DNA of 64,000 bases from positions 12,081-76,080 of the forward strand of contig DKSD01000001.1 in assembly GCA_002473165.1 (NCBI GenBank), given 5' to 3'. This document shows positions 40,826 to 49,224 of the stretch, one piece after another; the first letter of the stretch is position 1; every line of letters starts with the position of its first letter. The translations under genes and the position numbers were made by a program. The notes beneath the pieces were generated by a model, which saw only the letters and a program-made list of their open reading frames with translations, made no database searches and was not told the DNA's origin. Source of the stretch: Succinatimonas sp. UBA7265. GTDB lineage: Bacteria; Pseudomonadota; Gammaproteobacteria; Enterobacterales; Succinivibrionaceae.

Positions 40826-42040
40826 TCAGCTAAGTTTGATCGAAGTGCCGCTGCGGCGTCTTAGAGAGAGCGGCGCCTTGAAGATCACGAGCAGCATTAC
40901 CAAAAGCAGCAGCATGCCGCCTGCACAGAATATAAGGCGCGTGCCGATCACCGAGGCGATGAAGCCGCCGCACAGCGAGCCTGAACCTGACCCCGCCTCG
41001 GTGAAAGAGTAAAGCAGCCCGAAGGCGGTGGTGCGCGCCTGGCGCGGCGTAACCTGCACCATCAGCGCGTTTACCGATGGGCTGATCCCGGCCACCATCA
41101 GCCCCACGCCAAACTGGAGCAGCGCAAACGGCCAGATGCTCTGAGGGACGGACTGGAGCATGCACATGAGCGAGGCCAGGGCCATGGAGATCACCAGCGC
41201 CTTAAAGAAGCCGCGGCGCTGCCCGAAGATCCCCCACAGAGGCGAGGCCACGGCTCCGGCGATGCCCGAGAGCGAGAACACCAGGCCTGAGAGCACCACG
41301 CCCTGGGAGCCGTCTCCTGAGATCTTTGTTACATAAGGAGTGAGGATCGCCACCGGCAGCAGCAGGATGAAGAAGGCGAGCGCGCCGATCATGAGCACGC
41401 TTAAGATCTCTTTGCGCCTGAGCACCGAGACCACTGAAGGCGCTTTCGCGCGCGGCGCGGCGCCTGCGGCGCGCTGCGGCTCGCGGATGAAAATGAGGCT
41501 CATGAGCGTCACGGCGCTGAGCGCGCAGGTCGTGATGAGGAAGGTATAGCGCACGGAAAGGTACTGCGCGATGAACCCGCCTGCCAGCGGCCCCACCACC
41601 GATCCCAAAACGTTCATGCTCTGCAACAGGCCCATGGAAAAGCCCAGGCGGTTCTTGGGCACGGTGTCAGAGGTCATGGAGAGGATCACCGGGGTGATGC
41701 CGCAGGCAAAACCCATGAAGATGCGTGCGCAGAACAGCTGCAGCGGCGTGGTCACGAGCATGCAGATGAAATAGGAGAGCGCGAGCATCGAGGAGGCGCG
41801 CAGCAGCATGAGTTTGCGCCCGAAGCGATCGGCAACGCGCCCCCAGAAAGGTGAGAGCAGGGCGCTGAACACGAACTGGATCCCAAAGCAGGCCGAGGAC
41901 CAGAACGTCAGCGACTCCTCGGGGCAGCCTAAGTCGTTTTTTAAGTAGACCGGCAGGAAGGGAAACATCAGCGTGTAGCTGCCTGACATCAAAAGCCAGT
42001 CAAGGCAGAACACCGCAAGGGCGATCTTCCAGCTTCTCAT
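40826..42040 (-). CDS. MFS drug-efflux transporter (MdtG-like)
   Basis: A 404-residue major facilitator with 12 predicted helices. SGSYTLMFPFLPVYL in helix 1, SPFWGRVADRFGRKLMLLRA in the loop 2-3 signature, and PKNRLGFSMGLLQS followed by GPLAGGFIAQ are the pattern of MdtG-type multidrug exporters. It lies 44 bases after a small repeat protein and, further up, a second transporter of the same family, so the three are probably one operon. Confidence 0.8.
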   Translation of the reverse strand: MRSWKIALAVFCLDWLLMSGSYTLMFPFLPVYLKNDLGCPEESLTFWSSACFGIQFVFSALLSPFWGRVADRFGRKLMLLRASSMLALSYFICMLVTTPLQLFCARIFMGFACGITPVILSMTSDTVPKNRLGFSMGLLQSMNVLGSVVGPLAGGFIAQYLSVRYTFLITTCALSAVTLMSLIFIREPQRAAGAAPRAKAPSVVSVLRRKEILSVLMIGALAFFILLLPVAILTPYVTKISGDGSQGVVLSGLVFSLSGIAGAVASPLWGIFGQRRGFFKALVISMALASLMCMLQSVPQSIWPFALLQFGVGLMVAGISPSVNALMVQVTPRQARTTAFGLLYSFTEAGSGSGSLCGGFIASVIGTRLIFCAGGMLLLLVMLLVIFKAPLSLRRRSGTSIKLS

Positions 42041-42084
42041 GCCTTAAAAACTCTGGGAGAACAGGCGCAGGGCTGAATTTAAGC

Positions 42085-42405
42085 TCATCTTACGCCGGGG
42101 AAATGATCGACGGTCTGGATTTTGAGATCGGGGAAATGCTCCACGATCTGGACCTTAAAGTCGGGGAAGGAATTTACGATCTGCCACTTGCCGCAGGCAT
42201 CGGGGAAATGCTCGACCGCCTGCACCTTAAGGTCGGGAAAGTGTTCGACGAGCTGGATTTTAATATCAGGAAAGTGCTCGACTATTTGCACCTTGCCGTA
42301 AAGGGGAATGCCCTTGAACGTGCAGTCTGAGCCTATCTTGCCTGCGCAGGCCTCAAACGAGAGCCCCAGCAGCAGCGCCGCCGTGAATGCTTTGAAGAAT
42401 TTCAT
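42085..42405 (-). CDS. Exported septoil-knot-like repeat protein
   Basis: A 106-residue protein with a signal peptide (MKFFKAFTAALLLGLSFEAC), then six tandem copies of an 11-residue unit of the form KhQhVEHFPDh (h = hydrophobic), one of them interrupted by CGKWQIVNSF. The repeat style, with a Cys-Gly-Lys-Trp insertion in the middle, resembles the 7(1) septoil knot fold of small secreted bacterial proteins. Function is unknown. Its start overlaps the upstream transporter stop by 4 bases (ATGA), so translation is coupled, and another MFS gene follows. Confidence 0.65.
   Translation of the reverse strand: MKFFKAFTAALLLGLSFEACAGKIGSDCTFKGIPLYGKVQIVEHFPDIKIQLVEHFPDLKVQAVEHFPDACGKWQIVNSFPDFKVQIVEHFPDLKIQTVDHFPGVR
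42100..42310 (-). repeat. Tandem 33-base coding repeat
   Basis: The VEHFPD unit recurs six times with about 33-base spacing. The DNA copies are diverged at third positions, so the array is old and selected at protein level. Confidence 0.75.
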
Positions 42406-43712
42406 GATCCTGCCTTGCCAGAAGCCGCTTTCTCGGCTTCAAGCTCTGACTGCGCCTGTTTTTTGAGGCGGTCTATATATTCCCCTGAGCCGTGATCGTT
42501 GGGAGAGATGTCCGAGACTTTGATGTTAAGCCACGTGGCGCATTTTAAGAAGAGCCCGGCTCCGATGCACAGCAAGATCGCGCCGCCGGTGAAGAACACG
42601 CTGCGCGGGGACATAAAGGTCGCGACCAGGCCGCCTAAGAGCGGGCCTGCGGCCCCGCCTACCTGCTGGGCGGCGAAGAAGAGCGCAAAGCCCTCGCCGC
42701 GGCGGCTTGCCAGGGTGAGCAGCACCAACAGCGAGTTGGCCGAAGGGAAGATCCCCGAGAACGCCAGGCCGAAGACGAACTGGCAGAGCGCGAAGAGCTG
42801 CAGATCGCGCGGCAGGCCCTGCAAAATGCTGACGAGCCCGGCGGCGCCAAAGGAGATCACCATGGTCCAGAAGAAGCCGCGCTTCTGCCCGGCGCGCCCC
42901 CACAGCGGCGCGGCGATGGCGCCGGCCATGCCGCCTAAGGAGAAGATCGCCCCGGAGATCAGCATGAGTCTTTCTTCAGTGATTTCGCTGAACGAGGCGA
43001 TGTAGACGGTCATGACCGGCTGCACCTGCATGATCACAAAACTCGTTAGGCCGGCTGCAAAAAGCAGCGAGAGGATGCCGCGATCGCGCATGAGCGAAGG
43101 CGGGCGGATCCTGCGGGCGCCCGGCGCGGCTTTGGGCGCTGCGGCGCGAGGCGGCTCGCGGATGAAGAGCAGCGTGATCACGGTGATGAGCGAGAGCGCG
43201 CCCGCGCCCACAAAGAACGAGCCGCGCATGCCGAAGACCGTGGCGAGCACGCCGCCTAAGAGCGGGCCGATGATGCCGCCGCAGATGTTGGCCGACTGCA
43301 TGAGCCCCATGGCGATGCCGAGGCGGTTTTTAGGGACATAGGCCGAGAGCAGCGCCAGGCACGCCGGCCACAGCCCTGCGGCAAAGCCCTGGAGCATGCG
43401 CATCAAAAACAGCTGCTCCGGGGTGCGGACGATGCCGCCTAAGAAATAGGACACGGCCAGAAGCACGGAGGAGCGCAGCATCATGAGTTTGCGCCCGGTG
43501 CGATCGGAGAGTTTGCCCCACAGCGGCGCGACGACGGCGCTTACGGCAAAGGAAACGGCAAACACAGCGCCTGACCACAGGCTGACACTGGATTCGGGGA
43601 CGTTAAGTTCCCGCACCAGGTAGACGGGCAGGAAAGGGATGAGCATGGTGTAGGAGGAGGCCATGAGCACGGCAAACAGAACCATGAAGGCCAGCACGAC
43701 TTTCCAGTTCAC
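42402..43712 (-). CDS. MFS drug-efflux transporter (MdtG-like), second copy
   Basis: A 436-residue 12-helix major facilitator, paralogous to the 40826-42040 protein: ASSYTMLIPFLPVYL, APLWGKLSDRTGRKLMMLRS, PKNRLGIAMGLMQSANICGG. A hydrophilic C-terminal tail of about 45 residues (KVSDISPNDHGSGEYIDRLK) is extra. GTG 43712 is preferred as start because GGGAGG sits 6 bases above it; the in-frame ATG at 43730 has no binding site and lies in the tail of the preceding terminator. It overlaps the repeat-protein gene by 4 bases. Confidence 0.8.
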   Translation of the reverse strand: MNWKVVLAFMVLFAVLMASSYTMLIPFLPVYLVRELNVPESSVSLWSGAVFAVSFAVSAVVAPLWGKLSDRTGRKLMMLRSSVLLAVSYFLGGIVRTPEQLFLMRMLQGFAAGLWPACLALLSAYVPKNRLGIAMGLMQSANICGGIIGPLLGGVLATVFGMRGSFFVGAGALSLITVITLLFIREPPRAAAPKAAPGARRIRPPSLMRDRGILSLLFAAGLTSFVIMQVQPVMTVYIASFSEITEERLMLISGAIFSLGGMAGAIAAPLWGRAGQKRGFFWTMVISFGAAGLVSILQGLPRDLQLFALCQFVFGLAFSGIFPSANSLLVLLTLASRRGEGFALFFAAQQVGGAAGPLLGGLVATFMSPRSVFFTGGAILLCIGAGLFLKCATWLNIKVSDISPNDHGSGEYIDRLKKQAQSELEAEKAASGKAGS

Positions 43713-43735
43713 TCGTTCCCTCCCGCGCATAAAAA

Positions 43736-43755
43736 AGGCCGTTTTGCAACGGCCT
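43736..43755 (-). terminator. Terminator after panF
   Basis: An 8-pair stem (AGGCCGTT / AACGGCCT) with a 4-base loop. On the minus strand it runs into six T, directly before the second MFS gene. Confidence 0.8.
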
Positions 43756-43798
43756 ATTTTACTCCAATGCGCCTGATTTAAAGGCGCGGCATCAAAGC

Positions 43799-45292
43799 TC
43801 AGATCTTTTCGGGGAAGAAGATCTCCTTTATCTGCTGCGAAGGCTGCTGCCCAAGTTTCGCGCCGATGACGCTGAACACCAGGCCTGCCGCTGTGCCGAT
43901 GATGATGTTGTGGAAGGCCATGAACTTAAAGCCTGTCGCCATGCACAGCGTGTACAGCCCCAGGCCTGCGACTATGCCCCAGAGGGCGCCGCGCGCGTTC
44001 ATGCCTGACCAGAACAGACCGAGCACGACCGGCCACATGAAGGCGCTCTCCAGCCCGCCGAAGGCGAACATGTTGACCCACACGACTATGTCCTGGGGGT
44101 AGAGGGCCAGCAGGATGGACACCGCGCCCAAAACCAGCGTCACGCCGATGGCGAAATGCCGGGAGGCGGCGGGGGCCATGGAGGAGAGATAAGCGTCGCC
44201 GCGAACCTGGCGCACGAGATCGCGGGCCACGGCCGAGGCCGCAGAGATCAAAAGCGAGCTTACGGTGCTCATGGTGGCGGCCAAAGGCCCGATGATCGTG
44301 ATGCCGGCCATAACCGGGCTCATGTAATTGACGATGAGCAGCGGGATCACGGCGTCGGTGCCGTTGGCGGGCTTGTCGAGGATCACGCCGCGGGAGAGCA
44401 CGCCCAAAAGCGTCATGCCGATCATCAGCGCACCGCAGACCACGGTTGCGACGATCATGGCTGTAGAGAGATTGCGCGAACTCTTGTAGCTCATGCAGCG
44501 GACCATGGACTGCGGCAGGCCCAGGGTGCAGAAGCCCACGAGCAGCCAGGCCGAGAACAGCAGCGTGTAGGGCAGCGAGCCGCCGGCGTCGGGCTTGAAC
44601 AGGTTGGAGATCCCGTCATCGCCCAAATTTGTCTGCGATAGCGTTTGCATGATGCCGCTTAAGCCGCCGCCTGCCTCGAGCACGGACCAGCCTAAGGTGA
44701 ACATGCCGGTGAGCATGAGGATCGCGCACACGGCGTCGGTGAGCACCACGGCCTTAAAGCCTGAGGAGGTGTAGATCACGGTGACGACGGCGAAGATCAA
44801 AAGGCCGATCTTGTAGTCATAGCCGGTGATGGCCGCGAAGATCTGCGCGCCGCCGATGAACTGGCCGACCACGGTGGCGGTAAAGAAGATGATGAGCACG
44901 AGCGCCAGCAGCACGGCCACGCTCTTTGAGTGATAGCGCGCGTCGATTAAATCTATGACGGTCAGCGAGCCGGTGCGGCGGGCGAGCACGGCCATCTTTT
45001 TGCCGAGTATGCCTAAGATGAAGAAGCCGGTGATGATCTGCGGGGCGGCGAACACCACCCATCCAAAACCGACGTTCCAGGCCACGCCCGGGCCTGAGAC
45101 AAACGAACTAACGGAGCCGTAAGTGGCCACGAGCGTCAGCGCCAGCACCACGCCGCCCAAACTGCGGTTGGCGATGAAGTAGTCGCGCTGGAAGTTCTTG
45201 GAGCGGCGCAGGGAGCGGTTACACCACACGCCGATGGCCAGCAGCACCGCGAGGAAGATCGCAACCGGGATGACAACGGGATTAACGCTCAT
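43799..45292 (-). CDS. panF: Sodium/pantothenate symporter
   Basis: A 497-residue sodium:solute symporter with 13 helices. It matches PanF: RDYFIANRSLGGVVLALTLV, ATYGSVSSFVSGPGVAWNVG, GLPQSMVRCMSYKSS and GPLAATMSTVSSLLISAASA (sodium site). The preceding small membrane protein is YhdT, the usual partner gene of panF. ATG 45292 is preferred because GGAGGA is 8 bases above it; it overlaps yhdT by 11 bases. Together they import pantothenate for coenzyme A. Confidence 0.87.
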   Translation of the reverse strand: MSVNPVVIPVAIFLAVLLAIGVWCNRSLRRSKNFQRDYFIANRSLGGVVLALTLVATYGSVSSFVSGPGVAWNVGFGWVVFAAPQIITGFFILGILGKKMAVLARRTGSLTVIDLIDARYHSKSVAVLLALVLIIFFTATVVGQFIGGAQIFAAITGYDYKIGLLIFAVVTVIYTSSGFKAVVLTDAVCAILMLTGMFTLGWSVLEAGGGLSGIMQTLSQTNLGDDGISNLFKPDAGGSLPYTLLFSAWLLVGFCTLGLPQSMVRCMSYKSSRNLSTAMIVATVVCGALMIGMTLLGVLSRGVILDKPANGTDAVIPLLIVNYMSPVMAGITIIGPLAATMSTVSSLLISAASAVARDLVRQVRGDAYLSSMAPAASRHFAIGVTLVLGAVSILLALYPQDIVVWVNMFAFGGLESAFMWPVVLGLFWSGMNARGALWGIVAGLGLYTLCMATGFKFMAFHNIIIGTAAGLVFSVIGAKLGQQPSQQIKEIFFPEKI

Positions 45293-45560
45293 CTTCAGGA
45301 TCCTCCCTGTCGTCAAGCGGGAAGTCCGCCATGAAAAGCCTTACGACGATGATGACGCCTATGACTGAAAGCGCGTAGCCGCCGATGCAGGAGACCACGA
45401 ACCATGCGGGCATGGAGAACAGGAATTCCCCGCTGTCCTTGAGGGCGAAGATCGCCCCCCAGAAGAAAACCGCGATGATAACGGCCAGCACCAGCGTCGC
45501 CAGCGCCTCACGGTTCATCGCCTTAAATTTCTGAGCATAGCTCAGGTTCATGTTTTTCAT
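45282..45560 (-). CDS. yhdT: YhdT-family (DUF997) membrane protein
   Basis: A 92-residue protein with two transmembrane helices (about 20-41 and 50-75). KFKAMNREALATLVLA and FSMPAWFVVSCIGGYALSVI are the DUF997 pattern. It is encoded directly upstream of panF with overlapping ends, as in enterobacteria, and may be a small subunit of the symporter. An acidic tail (DDREDPEDER) ends the protein. Confidence 0.85.
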   Translation of the reverse strand: MKNMNLSYAQKFKAMNREALATLVLAVIIAVFFWGAIFALKDSGEFLFSMPAWFVVSCIGGYALSVIGVIIVVRLFMADFPLDDREDPEDER

Positions 45561-45699
45561 CTGTTTTCCTAAGTTTGTTTCCGCAAAAACGCAGGAGCCG
45601 GGAGGCTCTGTGCAAACGGCTGTATGCTAACAGCCCCCGGCAGCCGTGTAAATTGTTTTGCGTTTGTTTGTTTAATTCATGAGTTTGAAATGTCATAAA

Positions 45700-45729
45700 A
45701 AAACAGCCGGCGCTGTAGCCGGCTGTTTT
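45700..45729. terminator. Terminator after galU
   Basis: A perfect 12-pair stem (AAAACAGCCGGC / GCCGGCTGTTTT) with a 6-base loop. Suited to the minus-strand galU transcript. Confidence 0.85.
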
Positions 45730-45749
45730 AAGGCAAATGGCAATTGCAC

Positions 45750-46658
45750 TTATTTGGCGAGTTTCTTTAAGAACTCCTGCACATCTTTGCCGATGACAGG
45801 GTGCCTTACGGCGTATTCGATAAACGACTGCACATAGCCCAGTTTGTTGCCGCAGTCGTGGGAGCGTCCGCGGATCATGTAGGCGTCGGTTTCCTCGAGC
45901 TCCATGAGCAAATCTATGGTGTCGGTGAGCTGGAACTCGCCGCCGGCGCCCAGCGGGGTGCGTTTGAAGAGCGGCCAGATCTCGGCTGGCAGCACATAGC
46001 GGCCGACGACGGCGAAATCCGAGGGCGCGTTTTCGGCCTCAGGCTTTTCGACGATGTTCTTGATGGCGGCGCTTTCGCCGGCTTTGAGCTGCTTGCCGCC
46101 GACGTCGACGATGCCGTAGGCGGAGACGCGCTCGTGCGGCACTTTCTCGACCATGATCTGCGGATTGCCGGTCTCCTCAAAGCGTTTGACCATTTCGGCG
46201 AGGTTGTCATGGGTCAGATCGGCGTCGATATTGTCGATGATCACGTCAGGCAGCAGCACCGCGAAAGGGCTGCGGCCGACGATCGGCTCGGCGCAGCGGA
46301 TGGCGTGAGCCAGGCCTTTGGCCTCGCCCTGGCGCACGGACATGATGCTCACGTCCTTGGGGATGATCGACTGGATCTCCTTTAAGAGCTGGCGTTTGAC
46401 GCGCTTTTCCAGCGTGGCCTCAAGCTCGAACGAGGTGTCGAAGTGGTTGGCGATGGCGTTCTTTGAGGAGTGGGTCACCAGCACGATGTTCTTGATGCCG
46501 GCGGCGACCGCCTCTGAGACGACGTACTGGATGAGCGGCTTGTCCACGAGCGGCATCATTTCCTTAGGGATGGCTTTCGTGGCAGGGAGCAGGCGCGTGC
46601 CCAGCCCGGCGACCGGGATCACCGCGTACCTGATGTTTCCGAAATTCATGTCAGGCAT
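45750..46658 (-). CDS. galU: UTP-glucose-1-phosphate uridylyltransferase
   Basis: A 302-residue enzyme that makes UDP-glucose from UTP and glucose-1-phosphate for envelope polysaccharides. PVAGLGTRLLPATKAIPKEM, KPLIQYVVSEAVAAGI, LPDVIID, GGEFQLTDTIDLL and the C-terminal CGNKLGYVQSFIEYA are diagnostic. AGAGG lies 7 bases before the ATG. It is followed by a strong terminator. Confidence 0.94.
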   Translation of the reverse strand: MPDMNFGNIRYAVIPVAGLGTRLLPATKAIPKEMMPLVDKPLIQYVVSEAVAAGIKNIVLVTHSSKNAIANHFDTSFELEATLEKRVKRQLLKEIQSIIPKDVSIMSVRQGEAKGLAHAIRCAEPIVGRSPFAVLLPDVIIDNIDADLTHDNLAEMVKRFEETGNPQIMVEKVPHERVSAYGIVDVGGKQLKAGESAAIKNIVEKPEAENAPSDFAVVGRYVLPAEIWPLFKRTPLGAGGEFQLTDTIDLLMELEETDAYMIRGRSHDCGNKLGYVQSFIEYAVRHPVIGKDVQEFLKKLAK

Positions 46659-46734
46659 AAACGAACCTCTTTATCTTTATCTGACTGCCCGCGGGAGTTC
46701 CCGCGGTTTAAACTTTTTCTTTAATCCGGCATGT

Positions 46735-47346
46735 TTAATCCGGCTTTTTCTTAACCTGGCGGTTTTTGACCGCGTCCTCAAGGGCCTGAGGGTTCTTGCG
46801 GAAAATGTACACCATAAGGATGATCGCGAACACGGCGTTTAAGATGCCGTTTCCAAAACTCTTGTAGTCAACCCACAGCGATTCGGCAGTCTCCTCACTG
46901 ATCCCGAATAACTGCGGCAGGAAGAAGGCGATGACGACGTTGAGAGCGGCCGCGAACACGAAAAACACCATAAAGCCTGCGGACATGGTCTTCCAGGCGT
47001 CGGGAGGCAGCGGGATCTCCTGGCCAAACAGGTAGCCAAAGGGATTTTTGCGCAGCAAAAACTGGAAGATGAAGATCGCGGCGGCAAAGATCAGGTTTAC
47101 GACGGTGACCTTCCACTTGATGATGGAGGGGTCGCGCAGCAGCACCGTGGGGATGCCAAAGAGCAGCACGGCGGCGAGCAGGAACACCTGCATGCGCGAG
47201 ATCTTTTTGGTGATGAGGTACTCAAGGGCGGTGGCGATGACGCAGGCCGTGACGACAACTGCGGTGGAGACTATGAGATCGGAGCTGAACTTGTACGTTC
47301 CGAAAAAGGCGATGACGGGGAGAAATTCTATGAGTTTGACCAGCAT
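46735..47346 (-). CDS. yciB: Inner-membrane septation-associated protein YciB
   Basis: A 203-residue protein with five or six transmembrane helices of the YciB/intracellular septation protein A family. LIEFLPVIAFFGTYK at the start and NAVFAIILMVYIFRKNPQAL near the end are typical, as is NPFGYLFGQEIPLPPDAW. It participates in envelope integrity and division in enterobacteria. It lies between galU and an exported protein gene on the same strand. Confidence 0.88.
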   Translation of the reverse strand: MLVKLIEFLPVIAFFGTYKFSSDLIVSTAVVVTACVIATALEYLITKKISRMQVFLLAAVLLFGIPTVLLRDPSIIKWKVTVVNLIFAAAIFIFQFLLRKNPFGYLFGQEIPLPPDAWKTMSAGFMVFFVFAAALNVVIAFFLPQLFGISEETAESLWVDYKSFGNGILNAVFAIILMVYIFRKNPQALEDAVKNRQVKKKPD

Positions 47347-47364
47347 GGGCGGTACCTGTTGCGT

Positions 47365-48030
47365 TCAGAGATCCCCCGGGCGGCGCAGGGGCTCTTTAAG
47401 CCTGCGAAAGCGGATCCCCTGGTTGTCGGCGCTTAGGACTTCATAGCGCTCGTTTAAAAAGCGGATCACGCTGCCGTAACTGAGATCGTAGGTGAGCGTC
47501 GGGCGGGTCTGGGCCTTGCAGTCGTTGACGGCAAAGCGCAGCAGGCTGCCCGAGCGGCCAAAATACATGAGCGAGGGCACGCAGACGCTGTCTTCGGAGA
47601 CCGTGCGCTCGGTGACGGCGTAGCTCATGGAGCCGGGCAGGGAGCAGGAGCGCACGTTAAAGGCCGTCGTGACGCACAGCTGCCCGTCCTGCGGGGCGGT
47701 GACGCTTACAGCTTTTAAAGGATCGCACCACAGGCAGGTCTGAACCTCTGTGCCGTCGCTGTTTTTGATGTCAAACGTCAGGTAGCCGTCGTCTGATGCG
47801 GTTTCCTGGTACTGCCCGCGGGGAAAGTTCACAGCCTGGGACTGCTGATCAAACGGGATGATCAGGAATTTGTTCAGGCAGCGGCGATCGGCGACTTTAA
47901 GCGAAGATCCCACCGCGGCAAAGGCGGTCTCATCGGTGTGCGGACGGTAGCTTAAAGAGCAGCGGGCCTCCTGCGCCTGCGCAGCAGGAAGCAGCGCGGT
48001 CAGCAGCGCCAGGATGCCGAAAAATTTCAT
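47365..48030 (-). CDS. Exported Cys-rich protein of unknown function
   Basis: A 221-residue protein with a signal peptide (MKFFGILALLTALLPAAQAQ). The mature part has eight Cys, including a CLWC pair, which could form disulfides in the periplasm. No family is recognised; it is beta-strand rich. The start at 48030 was chosen because it begins directly with the signal peptide; 25 in-frame codons above it lack protein character. A weak FGRSGSLLRF segment near residue 160 does not match any known motif. Confidence 0.6.
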   Translation of the reverse strand: MKFFGILALLTALLPAAQAQEARCSLSYRPHTDETAFAAVGSSLKVADRRCLNKFLIIPFDQQSQAVNFPRGQYQETASDDGYLTFDIKNSDGTEVQTCLWCDPLKAVSVTAPQDGQLCVTTAFNVRSCSLPGSMSYAVTERTVSEDSVCVPSLMYFGRSGSLLRFAVNDCKAQTRPTLTYDLSYGSVIRFLNERYEVLSADNQGIRFRRLKEPLRRPGDL

Positions 48031-48290
48031 CACCGCAAACGAACCATGAGAAGTGAACAAACCTTTAGCCATTGTAAAAGCGTAAAAGGGCCTGAGAGGA
48101 TCCATGACTCAATATTTTTGCACAAAATCAAGTTTATTGCAGAAATGGTGTGAATGAGAGGAAGCCATTGGCGGAGGTTGCCGATATTTTCCGCGCCATG
48201 GATATTTTAATGATAGGATACGCGTGTTGAAAAGCCTGGGCGCCAGCCTCAGGTTATAATCAGTCCCGTGATCAGCAAAAGGAGCTTTAT

Positions 48291-48485
48291 ATGAGCAAAA
48301 ACAAAAAGAAAAACGCGCTTAAACAGCGCAACTTTGTGCAGGCGCACGTGCAGCAGTTCAACGCGCCGGCGGTGTTCCGCGACAGGCGGCTTGAAATGAG
48401 GCGCGGCATGGAAAAACACCGCGGAGCGTGGAAGCAGGAGGTCTCCTGGGAGGAAAACCCGGAGGCCTTTTTTATGGCCGCTTAA
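48291..48485 (+). CDS. Small basic conserved protein, 64 aa
   Basis: AAAAGGAG six bases before the ATG and a TATAAT at 48255-48260 support expression. The protein is strongly basic (MSKNKKKNALKQRNFVQAH, then NAPAVFRDRRLEMRRGMEKH). The pattern N-F-V-x-x-H, F-N, F-R-D-R-R and R-R-G-x-x-K-H recurs in short uncharacterised proteins of gammaproteobacteria. It also faintly recalls the ribosome-rescue factor ArfA, but no stem-loop typical of arfA transcripts is seen. An RNA- or ribosome-binding role is a guess. Confidence 0.6.
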   Translation: MSKNKKKNALKQRNFVQAHVQQFNAPAVFRDRRLEMRRGMEKHRGAWKQEVSWEENPEAFFMAA

Positions 48486-48534
48486 TCCTGTCCAAATCCT
48501 TCCGCTCCTTCCCCCTTTCTTTCTTATTTAACCC

Positions 48535-49146
48535 TTATTTGAGCTCGGTGTCCGCGATGATGCGGCCTTTTTCAAGCGCCGGCCTGATAAAACGTTCTTT
48601 CTGATATTCCCAGAGTTTTTGCGATCCCTTGGCGGTATTGGCGTTGCGGTGCAGGATCTGCGAGAGCTTTACCCGGTGCTCGGCCCAGGCCTTGCCGTCG
48701 GTGGCGGCGTTGAGCATGCAGGGCTGGAGGTTGTCGAGCGTCTTGGCAAAGCAGGCCTCAGGCGTGGCGTTGGCCTCAAACTCCTCCCACAGCGCGCGCA
48801 GTTTCGTGCCCAGATCGTCAGGGAGCAGCGCGTAAAGCCTGTCTGCGGCGGCGCGCTCGCGCCCTGCCTGCGACTTTACGGCCTCGGCGTCGTAGCAGTA
48901 GGTGTCGCCTGCGTAGATCTCGATGAGATCGTGCACGAGCAGCATGCTTACGACCTTTAGCAGATCGACTTTGGAATTGGCTTCATCTGAGAGCAGCAGC
49001 GCCATCACCGCCATGTGCCAGGCGTGTTCGGCGTCGTCTTCCTTGCGCGCAGCTCCGGTGAGATAGGTCTGCCTGACGATCTTCTTTTCCTTGTCTATTT
49101 CAAGGATGAAATCAAAAATCCTGTCCAGCCTGGTTTTGTCGGTCAT
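48535..49146 (-). CDS. YfbR-like HD-domain 5'-nucleotidase
   Basis: A 203-residue HD phosphohydrolase. DDAEHAWHMAVMALLL supplies the first His, LVHDLIEIYAGDTYC the HD pair, and FAKTLDNLQPCMLN the distal Asp. This is the YfbR/HDDC2 group, which dephosphorylates deoxyribonucleoside 5'-monophosphates. ATG 49146 is preferred because AAAAGGAGG lies 5 bases upstream; eight further in-frame codons lead to an ATG at 49170 without such a site. Confidence 0.8.
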   Translation of the reverse strand: MTDKTRLDRIFDFILEIDKEKKIVRQTYLTGAARKEDDAEHAWHMAVMALLLSDEANSKVDLLKVVSMLLVHDLIEIYAGDTYCYDAEAVKSQAGRERAAADRLYALLPDDLGTKLRALWEEFEANATPEACFAKTLDNLQPCMLNAATDGKAWAEHRVKLSQILHRNANTAKGSQKLWEYQKERFIRPALEKGRIIADTELK

Positions 49147-49179
49147 GAGAGCCTCCTTTTGGCGGCTCAATTATAAAAC

Positions 49180-49204
49180 AGGGCCGCGGCTCAGCCGCGG
49201 CTCT
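49180..49204 (-). terminator. Terminator after the exported RelA/SpoT-like gene
   Basis: An 11-pair stem with one G-U (AGGGCCGCGGC / GCCGCGGCTCT), loop TCA, followed on the minus strand by GTTTTAT. Confidence 0.8.
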
Positions 49205-49224
49205 GAGACATGAGCACCTGATGC

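Noticed and set aside
43713..43730. ATG 43730 as start of the second MFS transporter
   Set aside because: It overlaps the tail of the panF terminator and lacks a ribosome binding site; GTG 43712 has a good one.
48291..48485. arfA ribosome-rescue factor
   Set aside because: Basic composition and one weak local match only; no truncating hairpin or family hallmark.
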